This document shows positions 1 to 8,780 of a stretch of 64,000 bases of DNA, one piece after another. The notes under the pieces are model-generated. The model did no database searches and was not told the DNA's origin. It saw only the letters and a list, made by a program, of their open reading frames with translations. The stretch is from Pseudomonas fluorescens (GTDB lineage Bacteria; Pseudomonadota; Gammaproteobacteria; Pseudomonadales; Pseudomonadaceae), in contig NZ_JAGGOF010000042.1 of assembly GCF_018614775.1 (NCBI RefSeq), forward strand, positions 1 to 64,000. Reading direction: 5' to 3'. Numbering within the stretch: the stretch's first letter is position 1; every line of letters starts with the position of its first letter. A program made the translations under genes and the position numbers.

Positions 1-1
1 C

Positions 2-3000
2 ACCTGCCCCGAACGCGACCTTTCGCCCAACGACCTGCTCAACCGATACGCCTGCTTCAGCCTGCACCCCTTGCCGCCGCGACTGCCGCGCGGTGTTCCG
101 AAGCCGCAGAGCAAACCGCTGCGCACCTTCTACAGCGCGGTGTGCGGGTTCAAGCGACTCTCCAGCGGCAAGGACGAAACCCGTTACGAAGTCACCTTGC
201 AGCCGTGCCTGGCGTTGCTCGCCCGGGGCAAGCAGTTCCGGATCTACCAGCACCAATCGGTGCCGCAGATCGTCGAGCACATCCTGCGCAGCCGCCACGG
301 TTTCCTGGGGCAGCACTTCTATTTCAAGCTGGTGCGCGAGTACCCCCGGCGCGAGCAGGTCATGCAGTACGACGAAAGCGACCTGGCCTTCATCGACCGC
401 CTGCTCGCCGAGGTCGGCATCTGGTACCGCTTCGTCAGCGACGACCGCCTGCACATCGACGTGGTCGAGTTTCGCGACGACCAGCGTCATTACCAGCGTG
501 GCGTCGAACTGGCCTGTGCCCCGCCATCCGGGCTGTCCAGCACCGGGCCGGACAGTGTCTGGGGCCTGCAAGCCGCCCATCAGGTGGTGGAGCAGCACAT
601 CCACTTTCGCGCCTATCACTACCGCGACTCCCGGGCGTTTCTCGACGGCGAAGTCGACCAGACCCGGCGCGGCAAGGGCACGTACGGCGAGGCCTACCAT
701 TACGCCGAACCGTATCGGGTGCTGGGCGATCGCTTTGACCAGGACGAAGACCTGGAAAGTGAAAGCGGCTTTTTCTACGCGCGCCTGCGCCACGAACGCT
801 ACCTCAACGACCAGACCCGCCTCAGCGGCACCAGCAGCAGCGCGACCCTGGCGCCGGGCCAACTGCTGAATATCAGCGGCGCGCCCCAGGCCTTTGCCCC
901 CGGCGCGGTGATCGTCCAACTGACCACCACCGCCGCCCGCGACCGCAGCCTCGTCGTCACCTTTGACGCGATTCCCTATGCCAACGAGGTGTGCTTTCGC
1001 CCGCCGGTGCCACCCAAGCCGAAAATCGCCGGCACCCTGCCGGCCCGGGTCAGCAACCCGCAGGCCAACGACCCCTACGCCGAAATCGACATCGACGGGC
1101 GCTACCGCGTGCACTTCCTGTTCGACCGCGACACCTGGAACCCCGGCCAGGAAAGCCTGTGGATGCGCCTGGCCCGGCCCTACGCCGGCGACACCTACGG
1201 CCTGCACCTGCCGCTGCTGGCCGGCACCGAAGTGGCGGTCGCCTTCGAACAGGGCGACCCCGACCGCCCCTACATTGCCCACGCCCTGCACGACGACGAA
1301 CACCCCGACCCGGTGACCCTGCGCAACTACAAGCGCAACGTGCTGCGCACCCCGGCCAACAACAAACTGCGCATGGAAGACACCCGCGGCCAGGAGCACG
1401 TCAAGCTCAGCACCGAACACAGCGGCAAAAGCCAGCTCAACCTCGGGCACCTGGTGGACGCCGGGAAGAAAAAGCGCGGCGAAGGGTTTGAACTGCGCAG
1501 CGATGGATGGGGGGCGATTCGCGGGGGCAAGGGGGTGTTTATCAGTGCGGATGAGCAGCCTCGCGCCAGGGGAGCGCAGCTCGATATGGCCGATGCCATC
1601 CTTCAGCTGGAAAGTGCCTTGGCCCTGGCGCGCTCCATGGCCGATGCCGCACGCAGCGCTGAATCGACACCCAGCGATATCGAGAGCCAGCAACGCTTGA
1701 GTCAGGCACTCAAGAATCTGACGCAACCTGGCGTACTGGTCCATGCCCCGAGTGGAATCGGCGTGGTCAGCCCCGAGGCCGTCTGCTTGGCCTCGGGGGC
1801 GGAAAGCGTGGGCATCATGGCAGCGCACAATGCCGATATCAGCGCCGGGCGCGACATCACCGCCACAGCGCAAGGCGCCGTCAGCGTGTTGGCTCGCAAA
1901 GCCGATTTGCAACTCAAGGCGGCCGAGGGCCAGGTTCGATTGCATGCCCTGAACAGCAGTCTCCAGGCGCTGGCGAAAACCGACGTCAAGATCGAAAGTA
2001 CCGAGGGCCGTGTCGAAATCAGCGCAGCGCAGGAACTGGTTTTACGTTGCGCAGGTGCCTACATCCGCCTGAAGGACGGCGAAATCGAGCTGGGCGCGCC
2101 CGGCAATATCTACCTCAAGGCGTCCAATGTAGAAAAACTCGACGGCGCCACGCTCGATACCCCAGTGACCCCGTTGCCAGCCGGCTATAGCGGCGTCTAT
2201 GAGCTTAACGATCAAGCCCAGGCGCCGAAGCCATTTTCCCGCTATCAGGTCACGACCGGACAAGGCGGGGTTTTCACCGGAGTGACCGACAGGAATGGCC
2301 GGACCATGAGCGTCAATACGCTGGTGCCCGGGGACCTGAAGATCGACATGCCGGATTCGTTGTTTGACGAACAACTTCGCCTGATTGATCCGAACGGCAA
2401 ACCGGCGCGCAATCTGAAATACCGCGTAACCCTGGCGGATGACAGCACGTTTGACGGCATGACTGACGAACAGGGTTATACCCAGCGCTTCGTGACCGAC
2501 AAACCGACCCGGATCAGCCAGCTCAAACTCTTCCCCCCGGAAGGGGCACCCTCCTGTTGCGCGGCGAGCAATACCCAATCGCCGCTGGAAGTCGACTTGA
2601 GCGGCATGAATATCACCACCAACGATACCGGCGTGGGCACATCCGTCCAAACCATTCCTTTGCCCAAAGGCAAGACACGCGTGTTGACGGAGGGTGAAAT
2701 CGCCATGGCCAGGACCGTATTCAAGGACGCGATCAATTACAAGATAGTCAAAGTCCACCATGGTGGCTGGTGGTTGTTCTTTGGCTTTCAGAATACGGCT
2801 GTTACGCCTAATGGCGAGATGTATTACCCGGCGAGCACTCAGTACTACAGAGATGATTTCTCCAATACCAGGGATGATAGGGACAAGGCTCTGTTCATGC
2901 ATGAGATGACCCATGTATGGCAGTACCAACTTGGCTACCCCGTGAAGAAGAACGGGCTGACGGTTAGCAGTCGCGGGGCTGAAGCGTACGCCTATGATTT

Positions 3001-3199
3001 GAAAAAGAAGGGGGCGCTCTCTGATTACAACATGGAGCAGCAGGGCGAGATAATTTCTGATTACTACATGATCTGTGTCGTAGGTAACCCTCTCGCCGTA
3101 TGGAATCAAAGTAACTACAAAAAGAGCCCCGAGCTGCTTGCTTCAACATTGGCGGGTCTTTTTGTAAACCCTGCCGACAAGCGCAATCTGCCCCGCTGA
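2..3199 (+). CDS. vgrG: VgrG spike with C-terminal zinc-metallopeptidase effector domain (VgrG2b-like), 5' partial
   Basis: The frame is open from the first bases, so the true start lies left of the window; roughly 60 N-terminal residues of a normal VgrG are missing. The visible 1065 residues run through the gp27/gp5-like spike body and the beta-rich DUF2345 needle (to about residue 725). Two transthyretin-like modules follow (about 729-780 and 790-845), each with a G-x-T-D-x-x-G turn, and the protein ends in a unique domain with HEMTH at visible residues 967-971 (bases 2900-2914). HExxH is the zinc-binding and catalytic signature of zincin peptidases. P. aeruginosa VgrG2b has the same plan and acts as a periplasmic antibacterial toxin. 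The last 500 bases look AT-richer than the spike body, as expected for an exchangeable effector tail. The spike assignment is firm; the peptidase activity is inferred from the motif. Confidence 0.93.
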   Translation, partial: TCPERDLSPNDLLNRYACFSLHPLPPRLPRGVPKPQSKPLRTFYSAVCGFKRLSSGKDETRYEVTLQPCLALLARGKQFRIYQHQSVPQIVEHILRSRHGFLGQHFYFKLVREYPRREQVMQYDESDLAFIDRLLAEVGIWYRFVSDDRLHIDVVEFRDDQRHYQRGVELACAPPSGLSSTGPDSVWGLQAAHQVVEQHIHFRAYHYRDSRAFLDGEVDQTRRGKGTYGEAYHYAEPYRVLGDRFDQDEDLESESGFFYARLRHERYLNDQTRLSGTSSSATLAPGQLLNISGAPQAFAPGAVIVQLTTTAARDRSLVVTFDAIPYANEVCFRPPVPPKPKIAGTLPARVSNPQANDPYAEIDIDGRYRVHFLFDRDTWNPGQESLWMRLARPYAGDTYGLHLPLLAGTEVAVAFEQGDPDRPYIAHALHDDEHPDPVTLRNYKRNVLRTPANNKLRMEDTRGQEHVKLSTEHSGKSQLNLGHLVDAGKKKRGEGFELRSDGWGAIRGGKGVFISADEQPRARGAQLDMADAILQLESALALARSMADAARSAESTPSDIESQQRLSQALKNLTQPGVLVHAPSGIGVVSPEAVCLASGAESVGIMAAHNADISAGRDITATAQGAVSVLARKADLQLKAAEGQVRLHALNSSLQALAKTDVKIESTEGRVEISAAQELVLRCAGAYIRLKDGEIELGAPGNIYLKASNVEKLDGATLDTPVTPLPAGYSGVYELNDQAQAPKPFSRYQVTTGQGGVFTGVTDRNGRTMSVNTLVPGDLKIDMPDSLFDEQLRLIDPNGKPARNLKYRVTLADDSTFDGMTDEQGYTQRFVTDKPTRISQLKLFPPEGAPSCCAASNTQSPLEVDLSGMNITTNDTGVGTSVQTIPLPKGKTRVLTEGEIAMARTVFKDAINYKIVKVHHGGWWLFFGFQNTAVTPNGEMYYPASTQYYRDDFSNTRDDRDKALFMHEMTHVWQYQLGYPVKKNGLTVSSRGAEAYAYDLKKKGALSDYNMEQQGEIISDYYMICVVGNPLAVWNQSNYKKSPELLASTLAGLFVNPADKRNLPR

Positions 3200-3209
3200 G
3201 CGAAAAAGC

Positions 3210-3770
3210 ATGAAATATTTGATGTTTGTACTAATTGGACTCTTAGCGTTTTTTGCCAATGCGACATCGTTTGGGCGTATAGCGAGTGCCAATATGACTT
3301 CGATTGACAACAAGCCGGCTATTTGCTTGCCAAATGATGACGAGAAGGCATTTTCAGTCGGCTGGATATCTGTATACGAAAGCCATGTACAGAATCCAGG
3401 CGCTTGGGGGGTTGCACTCAAGGCCGAGGCCGAACCATTAGTGCTGAAAGCCGGCAACTGCGTCGTGTTCGGAGTAGTGCCGGAAGGCTATGAGCTGGAC
3501 GACGATAAGGTAAAGGTCCGGCCATTGAAACTCCAAGCCAATAAAACTTATGTATTTCGACTGACTGACGCCTACCGACCAAGAGATAGCTATACAGCCG
3601 TTTTTTGTGTTAGCCAATCCACTGACGGGACGTATGAGTATCTGCAGTATGATCGGTTGGCTGATGGGGCGGAAATCGTTCCCTCTTGCGATGCCAAACT
3701 TAATGGGAACGTGCCTGAGCAAGGCGAGCCCCTAGCGAAGTCACCATGGCCCGGTCGAGTGCGCACATGA
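3210..3770 (+). CDS. Exported four-cysteine protein, probable immunity protein to the VgrG effector domain (copy 1)
   Basis: This 186-aa protein starts 10 bases after the vgrG stop. It has a hydrophobic signal peptide (about residues 1-20, ending near FFANA), so it should be periplasmic, where a peptidase effector would act. It is clearly related to the next gene: both share four cysteines in the contexts IC, G-x-C, VFCV and P-x-C, plus a YLQY motif near the C-terminus, which suggests two disulfides. Its position directly behind an effector-bearing vgrG is the standard place for an immunity gene, and PA0261 sits in that place next to P. aeruginosa vgrG2b. Base composition is visibly AT-rich compared with the core genes. 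Function is inferred from location and localisation, not from a recognised domain. Confidence 0.7.
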   Translation: MKYLMFVLIGLLAFFANATSFGRIASANMTSIDNKPAICLPNDDEKAFSVGWISVYESHVQNPGAWGVALKAEAEPLVLKAGNCVVFGVVPEGYELDDDKVKVRPLKLQANKTYVFRLTDAYRPRDSYTAVFCVSQSTDGTYEYLQYDRLADGAEIVPSCDAKLNGNVPEQGEPLAKSPWPGRVRT

Positions 3771-4276
3771 GAAATCTCATCGTTCTTCTTGGCTTGATAT
3801 TGAACGTGATGGCCTGCTCGGCTGAAGCCACGCCTTGGGGTATTCCAGGCGAGGCTATAATTAAATCGATCGATGAAAAGTTGTTGATCTGTACATCATT
3901 GAACGCGCCAACCCCTGTAAGGGTTAGTTCTGTGTCCATCGTGCAAAGTACTCTGCGCGATGGACGGCGATTACTGATGTGGGGATTTGAATTAAGGGCC
4001 GATGGCACACCTCTTTCATTGAAGCCTGGCGATTGTATTGCCTATGGCACTCTACCAGTCGGATATCGGCAACAAACAGCGGCGAAACCTTTCACGGTGG
4101 GCGACAGCTATTACGTGAGGATAGAAGCCATTGTTGCCAGCCCAGTCCGTCAGAGCATTCTGTTTTATGACGCGGTTTTTTGTGTAACGGAGAAACCTGG
4201 AAGGAAGTTTGCGTACCTGCAATACCAAGATGAGCAGAACGGACGCGTCATAAAACCTTTTTGTCAGTCACTTTAA
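3767..4276 (+). CDS. Exported four-cysteine protein, probable immunity protein (copy 2)
   Basis: The ATG at 3767 overlaps the stop of the preceding gene (ATGA), giving a 169-aa protein that begins MRNLIVLLGLIL. This fits a signal peptide better than the in-frame ATG at 3746, which would add seven polar residues. VMAC at the end of the hydrophobic stretch could be a weak lipobox, so it may be a lipoprotein rather than soluble. It is a diverged paralogue of the upstream protein, with the same four cysteine contexts and the YLQY element near the C-terminus. Translational coupling suggests the two are made together. It may protect against the VgrG peptidase or the downstream lipase; the sequence does not say which. 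Confidence 0.65.
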   Translation: MRNLIVLLGLILNVMACSAEATPWGIPGEAIIKSIDEKLLICTSLNAPTPVRVSSVSIVQSTLRDGRRLLMWGFELRADGTPLSLKPGDCIAYGTLPVGYRQQTAAKPFTVGDSYYVRIEAIVASPVRQSILFYDAVFCVTEKPGRKFAYLQYQDEQNGRVIKPFCQSL

Positions 4277-4298
4277 ACTCAATATTTCAAGGATCGAT

Positions 4299-6341
4299 AT
4301 GAACGACACCCGGCACCGTACGGACACACTCAACCCCTGCAAAGTCATTGTGGTGGGCGAACAGAAAAAATACTGGATCGAGTTCCAGTTGGTGGATGAG
4401 CAGGGCGACCCCTTGGCGAACATGCCCTATCGGGCGCTGAACGAAGCCACCTGCACGGGCTACATCCCCGAGTACAGCGGCCAAAGCGATGCCCAGGGAC
4501 TGATCCGCATCGAGGGCCTGCACCCGCTGCCCATCACCTTGATGCTGGCAGCCGACCCGCTGGCCGAGCAACTGCAAACCCGACGCTTGCGTACTAAGCG
4601 GTCTGAGCCGTCTCGTCCAGGCTTCGCTGATCGCTCCCCGTTGCATCAACCGCAGTGCGCCGGTTTCTCGTGCATCGAGGAGCGGGCTTTGGCCGATAAG
4701 CACGATTATCACTACCTGCGCATCGGCCAGTTGTGCGATCGGTTGCCGACCTTCAACCCGCCGTTGGAGGACCCTGCCAACCCCCCGGAATTCCACTTTC
4801 CGGATCGGACCTTCAGCGGTTTTACCTTCAGTTTCGAGCGGTTGAATCGTCGCCACGTACTGGAAATCTGCCCGCTTCGGGCTTGGGCTCTGGTGTTGCA
4901 TCACCAGCCGGGGTACAGCTTGGCCAATGCCTACAACCTTGGGCTGATGAGTATTCTGGCTTACAGCTCCAAACCCAAGAAGGAGCATGGCTCCATTGAG
5001 GAATTTTTCTCCCAGCAGTGCCTGGATCTGTCACGTACACCCCGGGTATGGGACGACGGTGCCAACTGGCTCTGCTTGGTCAGGGATGTGCCGTTCAATG
5101 AGCGCTACACGAGTTTCGAGCTGCTGGACACCAGCAAGGCCGTTCCACCGGAAGGGCATACCCAGCTGTTCTATGCCATCAGTGGTTCCCAGGTGCTGGT
5201 GGCTTGGCGCGGCACCGAAACCCAAGGTTTTGATGACCTGCTCACCGATGTGACCTTTCGTCCGGTCGCGCCCGAGGTGGCGGCTCTCTGTAAGCCCATG
5301 GTGCCCTGTGACGGTTTGGCACCGGAGGGGAGCATGCACTTGGGCTTTCGCAACGCCTTCGAGGTGGCTAGGAGGATTTACGTAAAGGAGCTGGGCGAAA
5401 CGATTCCAGAAAGCGCGCTAGGCCGAAAATTGTTTATCTGTGGCCATAGCCTAGGCGGTGCCCTCGGACTGGTCCATGCCGCGTCGCTGAAAAACCGCAA
5501 TCCAGTGCTCTACACCTACGGCATGCCCCGCACCTTCAGCCTCAAGGCCGTGCAGGGCCTGAGCGAGCTGGTGCATTTCCGTCACGTCAACGACACCGAC
5601 CTTATTCCCAGCGTCCCGCCCGAGGCGGCCCTGGACAACTATTTGTACGACCTGTATGGCCCCTTGGGCACGACACTGGGGTTTACCTGGTCGTTGGCCC
5701 AACTGGCGGCCACTGCCGTGGTCAAGCACGGCGACCCCTACTGTCATCATGGCGAAGTCGCGATGTTTTTCCGCGCCGAGCAGCATATCCAGGAGCGCGG
5801 TTCGTTTTACCCGGCGTATCGCAACAAGGAAGGGCTCGGCGCGCCTTATCACACGCCCATCTCCCGGCGCCTGCCGCACAAGGCCAAGTTCTACCTGGTG
5901 CCCAGCCTGAGCCCCGAGGAAGAACAGAAGGCTGAAGCGGCACAAAAAAGCCTGGTCGGCTCGCTCAAGCCCGATGAGCGCGCGGCATTCTTTCCGCGCT
6001 ACAGCAACCCGAAGATCGGGCGGGTTTCGGGCATCGGCCAGCACTTCATGAAGAAGTATCAGCCCTACCTGCACAACCACCTGCTGGAGGCCATCAATGC
6101 TGAGCGTAAGCCCCTGATGAGGGAGCAGCAGGAGCGGCAGATGTTTGTAGAGCAGATGAGAGAGCACTGCGACCGCATCCATGAGGATGAACGGAACCGT
6201 AATCGGGTGTTTCTCCACTTGCAGGGCCTGCTGGGCCTGGCCTTGGGCAGCACCTGGGAAGCTGAGGGCGGTATCGAGGCGCTGCAGCGTTTCGATGGCG
6301 TGGCCGATCCCGATATGTATCACACCGGTACCTTCATTTGA
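4299..6341 (+). CDS. Class-3 lipase family type VI effector (Tle2/TseL-like candidate)
   Basis: This 680-aa protein has a good ribosome site (AAGGA, five bases before the ATG). Residues about 20-90 form a transthyretin-like module similar to those in the VgrG tail (F-x-L-V-D-E-Q-G followed by S-D-A-Q-G). The central part is a Lipase_3 alpha/beta hydrolase: AWRGTE oxyanion strand, nucleophile elbow GHSLGG at 382-387 (Ser384), acid at Asp432 or Asp434 in VNDTDLIP, and a His at 483 or 484 in CHHGE. The last 150 residues are charged and probably helical. There is no signal peptide, as expected for cargo loaded on a VgrG/PAAR spike. V. cholerae TseL is a Lipase_3-type phospholipase effector of comparable length. 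Phospholipase activity is inferred from family and context; the exact Tle class is not certain. Confidence 0.82.
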   Translation: MNDTRHRTDTLNPCKVIVVGEQKKYWIEFQLVDEQGDPLANMPYRALNEATCTGYIPEYSGQSDAQGLIRIEGLHPLPITLMLAADPLAEQLQTRRLRTKRSEPSRPGFADRSPLHQPQCAGFSCIEERALADKHDYHYLRIGQLCDRLPTFNPPLEDPANPPEFHFPDRTFSGFTFSFERLNRRHVLEICPLRAWALVLHHQPGYSLANAYNLGLMSILAYSSKPKKEHGSIEEFFSQQCLDLSRTPRVWDDGANWLCLVRDVPFNERYTSFELLDTSKAVPPEGHTQLFYAISGSQVLVAWRGTETQGFDDLLTDVTFRPVAPEVAALCKPMVPCDGLAPEGSMHLGFRNAFEVARRIYVKELGETIPESALGRKLFICGHSLGGALGLVHAASLKNRNPVLYTYGMPRTFSLKAVQGLSELVHFRHVNDTDLIPSVPPEAALDNYLYDLYGPLGTTLGFTWSLAQLAATAVVKHGDPYCHHGEVAMFFRAEQHIQERGSFYPAYRNKEGLGAPYHTPISRRLPHKAKFYLVPSLSPEEEQKAEAAQKSLVGSLKPDERAAFFPRYSNPKIGRVSGIGQHFMKKYQPYLHNHLLEAINAERKPLMREQQERQMFVEQMREHCDRIHEDERNRNRVFLHLQGLLGLALGSTWEAEGGIEALQRFDGVADPDMYHTGTFI

Positions 6342-6352
6342 GAGGCCAGATT

Positions 6353-7126
6353 ATGACCAGGAAGCTATCCGTAGCACTGCTGGCCCTGTGTTTCAGCCTG
6401 AGCGGTTGCGCCAAGGACTACAGCCTGTCGCCGCCGCCCGATAGCGAGCAGATCACCGTGACGGTGAAAGTGCCGGAGGAGTTGGAAGCCGAAGTGATGC
6501 AGGTGATGTATCGCTCAACACTCTGCACGTTCACTGACCACACCGCCGGGGGCAGACCCTATCAGCGCGACGGTTATCAGAGCACCGATATACAGCCTGT
6601 GCGACAAGGGCAAAGTGATCTTTATCAGGCGAGCCTACCGAGGGATGGCGGCGGGGTATGCCAATGGCGGTTGAGCAATGTGACGTTTGGCGTTACTTAC
6701 AAGAACCCTGCACGTTTTGGTCAGGATGTGATGTCAGGGGCGGGAGGTGGCATCGTCGCGATTTTCGATCACAACAATTCACCACGCGGAGGTGCTGACT
6801 TCGAAGTCGGCGGGGATTTGATACTTAAAAAAGACTATTATCCTTGGATAAAAGAGAATTTTTTGGATGGATACAGCAAACGTATCAGCCTTACAGGTGA
6901 AGGCGGTATTTATGCCAAATATCAGGCCCTACAGGCACGCCGTGTCTATTTCGAACCCATTCTGCATTCGGATTTTGTGACGTATTCAACTGGACCAAGG
7001 GTGCAGAAAATTGGCTCTTTCATGTCCTTTACTTATCCTGATGGCAGCATCCTTACCGACGGTAGCTACAAACCAAGTTTCCGCAAATTACAAGCCATTC
7101 GCCAAGCCGCGGAGGGCAAGCAATGA
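6353..7126 (+). CDS. Lipoprotein, probable lipase immunity protein, tandem copy 1 of 3
   Basis: The ATG at 6353 gives 257 aa, the same length as the two copies that follow; an in-frame TTG at 6338 is less likely. The N-terminus is a lipoprotein signal peptide ending LSGC, so the protein should be membrane-anchored on the periplasmic face. Mature cysteines occur in the contexts TLCTF and GVCQW. It follows the lipase gene by 11 bases, the usual place for an immunity partner to a periplasm-delivered phospholipase. The first 120 residues are almost identical in all three copies, while the C-terminal third is nearly identical only to copy 3. No enzymatic motif is visible. Confidence 0.75.
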   Translation: MTRKLSVALLALCFSLSGCAKDYSLSPPPDSEQITVTVKVPEELEAEVMQVMYRSTLCTFTDHTAGGRPYQRDGYQSTDIQPVRQGQSDLYQASLPRDGGGVCQWRLSNVTFGVTYKNPARFGQDVMSGAGGGIVAIFDHNNSPRGGADFEVGGDLILKKDYYPWIKENFLDGYSKRISLTGEGGIYAKYQALQARRVYFEPILHSDFVTYSTGPRVQKIGSFMSFTYPDGSILTDGSYKPSFRKLQAIRQAAEGKQ

Positions 7127-7896
7127 ACGGTGGCCTGCGTATCGCGTTATTTACTCTTTTCGTCAGCCTGAGCGGTTGTGCCAGGGATTACAGCCTGTCG
7201 CCACCGCCTGATAGCGAGCAGATCACCGTGACGGTGAAAGTGCCGGAGGAGTTGAAAGCGAGAACCTTCCAGGTGATGTATCGCTCAACGCTCTGTACGT
7301 TTACCGACCACACCGCCGGCGGCAGACCTTACCCGCGCGACGGTTATCAGAGCACCGATATACAGCCGGTGCGACAAGGGCAAAGTGATCTTTATCAGGC
7401 GAGCCTGCCGAAGGATGGCGGCGGCGCCTGCCAGTGGCGGTTGAGCAATGTGACTTTTGGCGTTGCTTACAAGGACCCTGCACGTTTTGGTGAGGATGCG
7501 ACTTTCGGAGGCGGCGGGGGAATCATAGCGATTTTCGATCACAACAATTCGCCACGGGGAGGTGCTGACTTCGAAGTCGCTGGAGACTTGATACTTAAAA
7601 AAGATTATTACCCTTGGATATCAGAGAATTTTTTGGGTGGATATCAAAAATTTATTAGCCTCACTGGCGAAGGCAAGACCCATGTTAAATATCAAGTACT
7701 ACAGGCCCGCCGAGTCTACTTCGAACCCGTCCTGCATTCTGAATTCGTATTGCATTCAGTAGGACCAAAAGTAAAGAAAGACGGTCATTACACTGCCTAT
7801 ACCTACCCCGACGGCAGCGTCGTTGACGATCGGACCCACATGCCTAATTTTCGCAAACTACAAGCCATTCGCCACGCTGCGGAGGGCAAGCAATGA
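7123..7896 (+). CDS. Lipoprotein, probable lipase immunity protein, tandem copy 2 of 3
   Basis: The start overlaps the stop of copy 1 as ATGA. The 257-aa product has a lipoprotein signal ending LSGC. It shares the N-terminal half and the central RGGADFEV segment with copy 1, but its C-terminal 65 residues differ (for example VGPKVKKDGHYTAY in place of TGPRVQKIGSFMSF). The divergent surface suggests a different cognate lipase, or an inherited orphan immunity gene kept beside the others. Function is inferred from position and paralogy. Confidence 0.73.
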   Translation: MNGGLRIALFTLFVSLSGCARDYSLSPPPDSEQITVTVKVPEELKARTFQVMYRSTLCTFTDHTAGGRPYPRDGYQSTDIQPVRQGQSDLYQASLPKDGGGACQWRLSNVTFGVAYKDPARFGEDATFGGGGGIIAIFDHNNSPRGGADFEVAGDLILKKDYYPWISENFLGGYQKFISLTGEGKTHVKYQVLQARRVYFEPVLHSEFVLHSVGPKVKKDGHYTAYTYPDGSVVDDRTHMPNFRKLQAIRHAAEGKQ

Positions 7897-8666
7897 ACGG
7901 CGGCCTGCGTATCGCGGTATTTACTCTTTTCGTCAGCCTGAGCGGTTGTGCCAAGGACTATAGCCTGTCGCCACCGCCTGATAGCGAGCAGATCACCGTG
8001 ACGGTAAAAGTGCCGGAGGAGTTGGAAGCCGAAGTGATGCAGGTGATGTATCGCTCAACACTCTGCACGTTCACCGACCACACCGCCGGAGGCAGACCCT
8101 ATCAACGTGACGGCTATCAGAGCACCGATATACAGCCTGTGCGGCAAGGGCAAAGTGATCTTTATCAGGCGAGCCTGCCGAAGGATGGCGGCGGGGTATG
8201 CCAATGGCGGTTGAGCAACGTGACGTTTGGCGTTACTTACAAGGACCCTGCACGTTTTGGTCAGGACGTGATGTCAGGGGCGGGAGGGGGCATCGTCGCG
8301 ATTTTTGATCACAACAATTCGCCACGCGGTGGGACGGGCATCAAAGTAGAGGGGGATATAGTACTTAAAAAAGACTACTACCCTTGGATAATAGAAAATT
8401 TTGCGGATGGGTACAGTAAGCGCGTTAGCCTCGCAGGAGAGGGTGACATTTATTTGGTCTATCGAGCGTTACAAGCACGCAGTGTCTATTTCGAGCCCCT
8501 CCTGCATTCGGATTTTGTGACGTATTCAACTGGACCAAGGGTGCAGAAAATTGGCTCTTTCATGTCCTTTACTTATCCTGATGGCAGCATCCTTACCGAC
8601 GGTAGCTACAAACCAAGTTTCCGCAAATTACAAGCCATTCGCCAAGCTGCGGAGGACAAGCAATGA
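7893..8666 (+). CDS. Lipoprotein, probable lipase immunity protein, tandem copy 3 of 3
   Basis: The start overlaps the stop of copy 2 as ATGA. The 257-aa lipoprotein has a signal peptide nearly identical to copy 2 (MNGGLRIA...LSGC), a middle segment of its own (TGIKVEGDIVLKK, then IENFADGYSKR), and a C-terminal third that matches copy 1 almost base for base. It is therefore a mosaic of the other two copies plus private sequence. As with its siblings, immunity against a phospholipase effector is the likely role, inferred from its place between the lipase and PAAR genes. Confidence 0.73.
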   Translation: MNGGLRIAVFTLFVSLSGCAKDYSLSPPPDSEQITVTVKVPEELEAEVMQVMYRSTLCTFTDHTAGGRPYQRDGYQSTDIQPVRQGQSDLYQASLPKDGGGVCQWRLSNVTFGVTYKDPARFGQDVMSGAGGGIVAIFDHNNSPRGGTGIKVEGDIVLKKDYYPWIIENFADGYSKRVSLAGEGDIYLVYRALQARSVYFEPLLHSDFVTYSTGPRVQKIGSFMSFTYPDGSILTDGSYKPSFRKLQAIRQAAEDKQ

Positions 8667-8761
8667 AACATGTACCTGCGAATCGCCTGTCGCAACATCA
8701 TGCTCTGGATTTATCTAACTTCTCACTAACGGAAGGCCGCTGCTGTATCGGCCATGCTTGA
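8663..8761 (+). other. Short open frame of 32 codons after the third lipoprotein (doubtful)
   Basis: An ATG overlaps the stop of lipoprotein copy 3 in the same ATGA pattern that joins the three copies, and opens a 32-codon frame ending just before the PAAR gene. The product has no recognisable domain or signal peptide. It may simply be the remnant of a further deleted copy, or chance. It is listed because the coupling geometry is identical to that of the real genes. Confidence 0.2.
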
Positions 8762-8780
8762 ACTAACGGAGTTTCTGCGA

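Noticed and set aside
2042..3109. 355-codon minus-strand open frame inside vgrG
   Set aside because: It is antisense to the well-supported VgrG tail, has no ribosome site and no recognisable domain; high GC makes long shadow frames common here.
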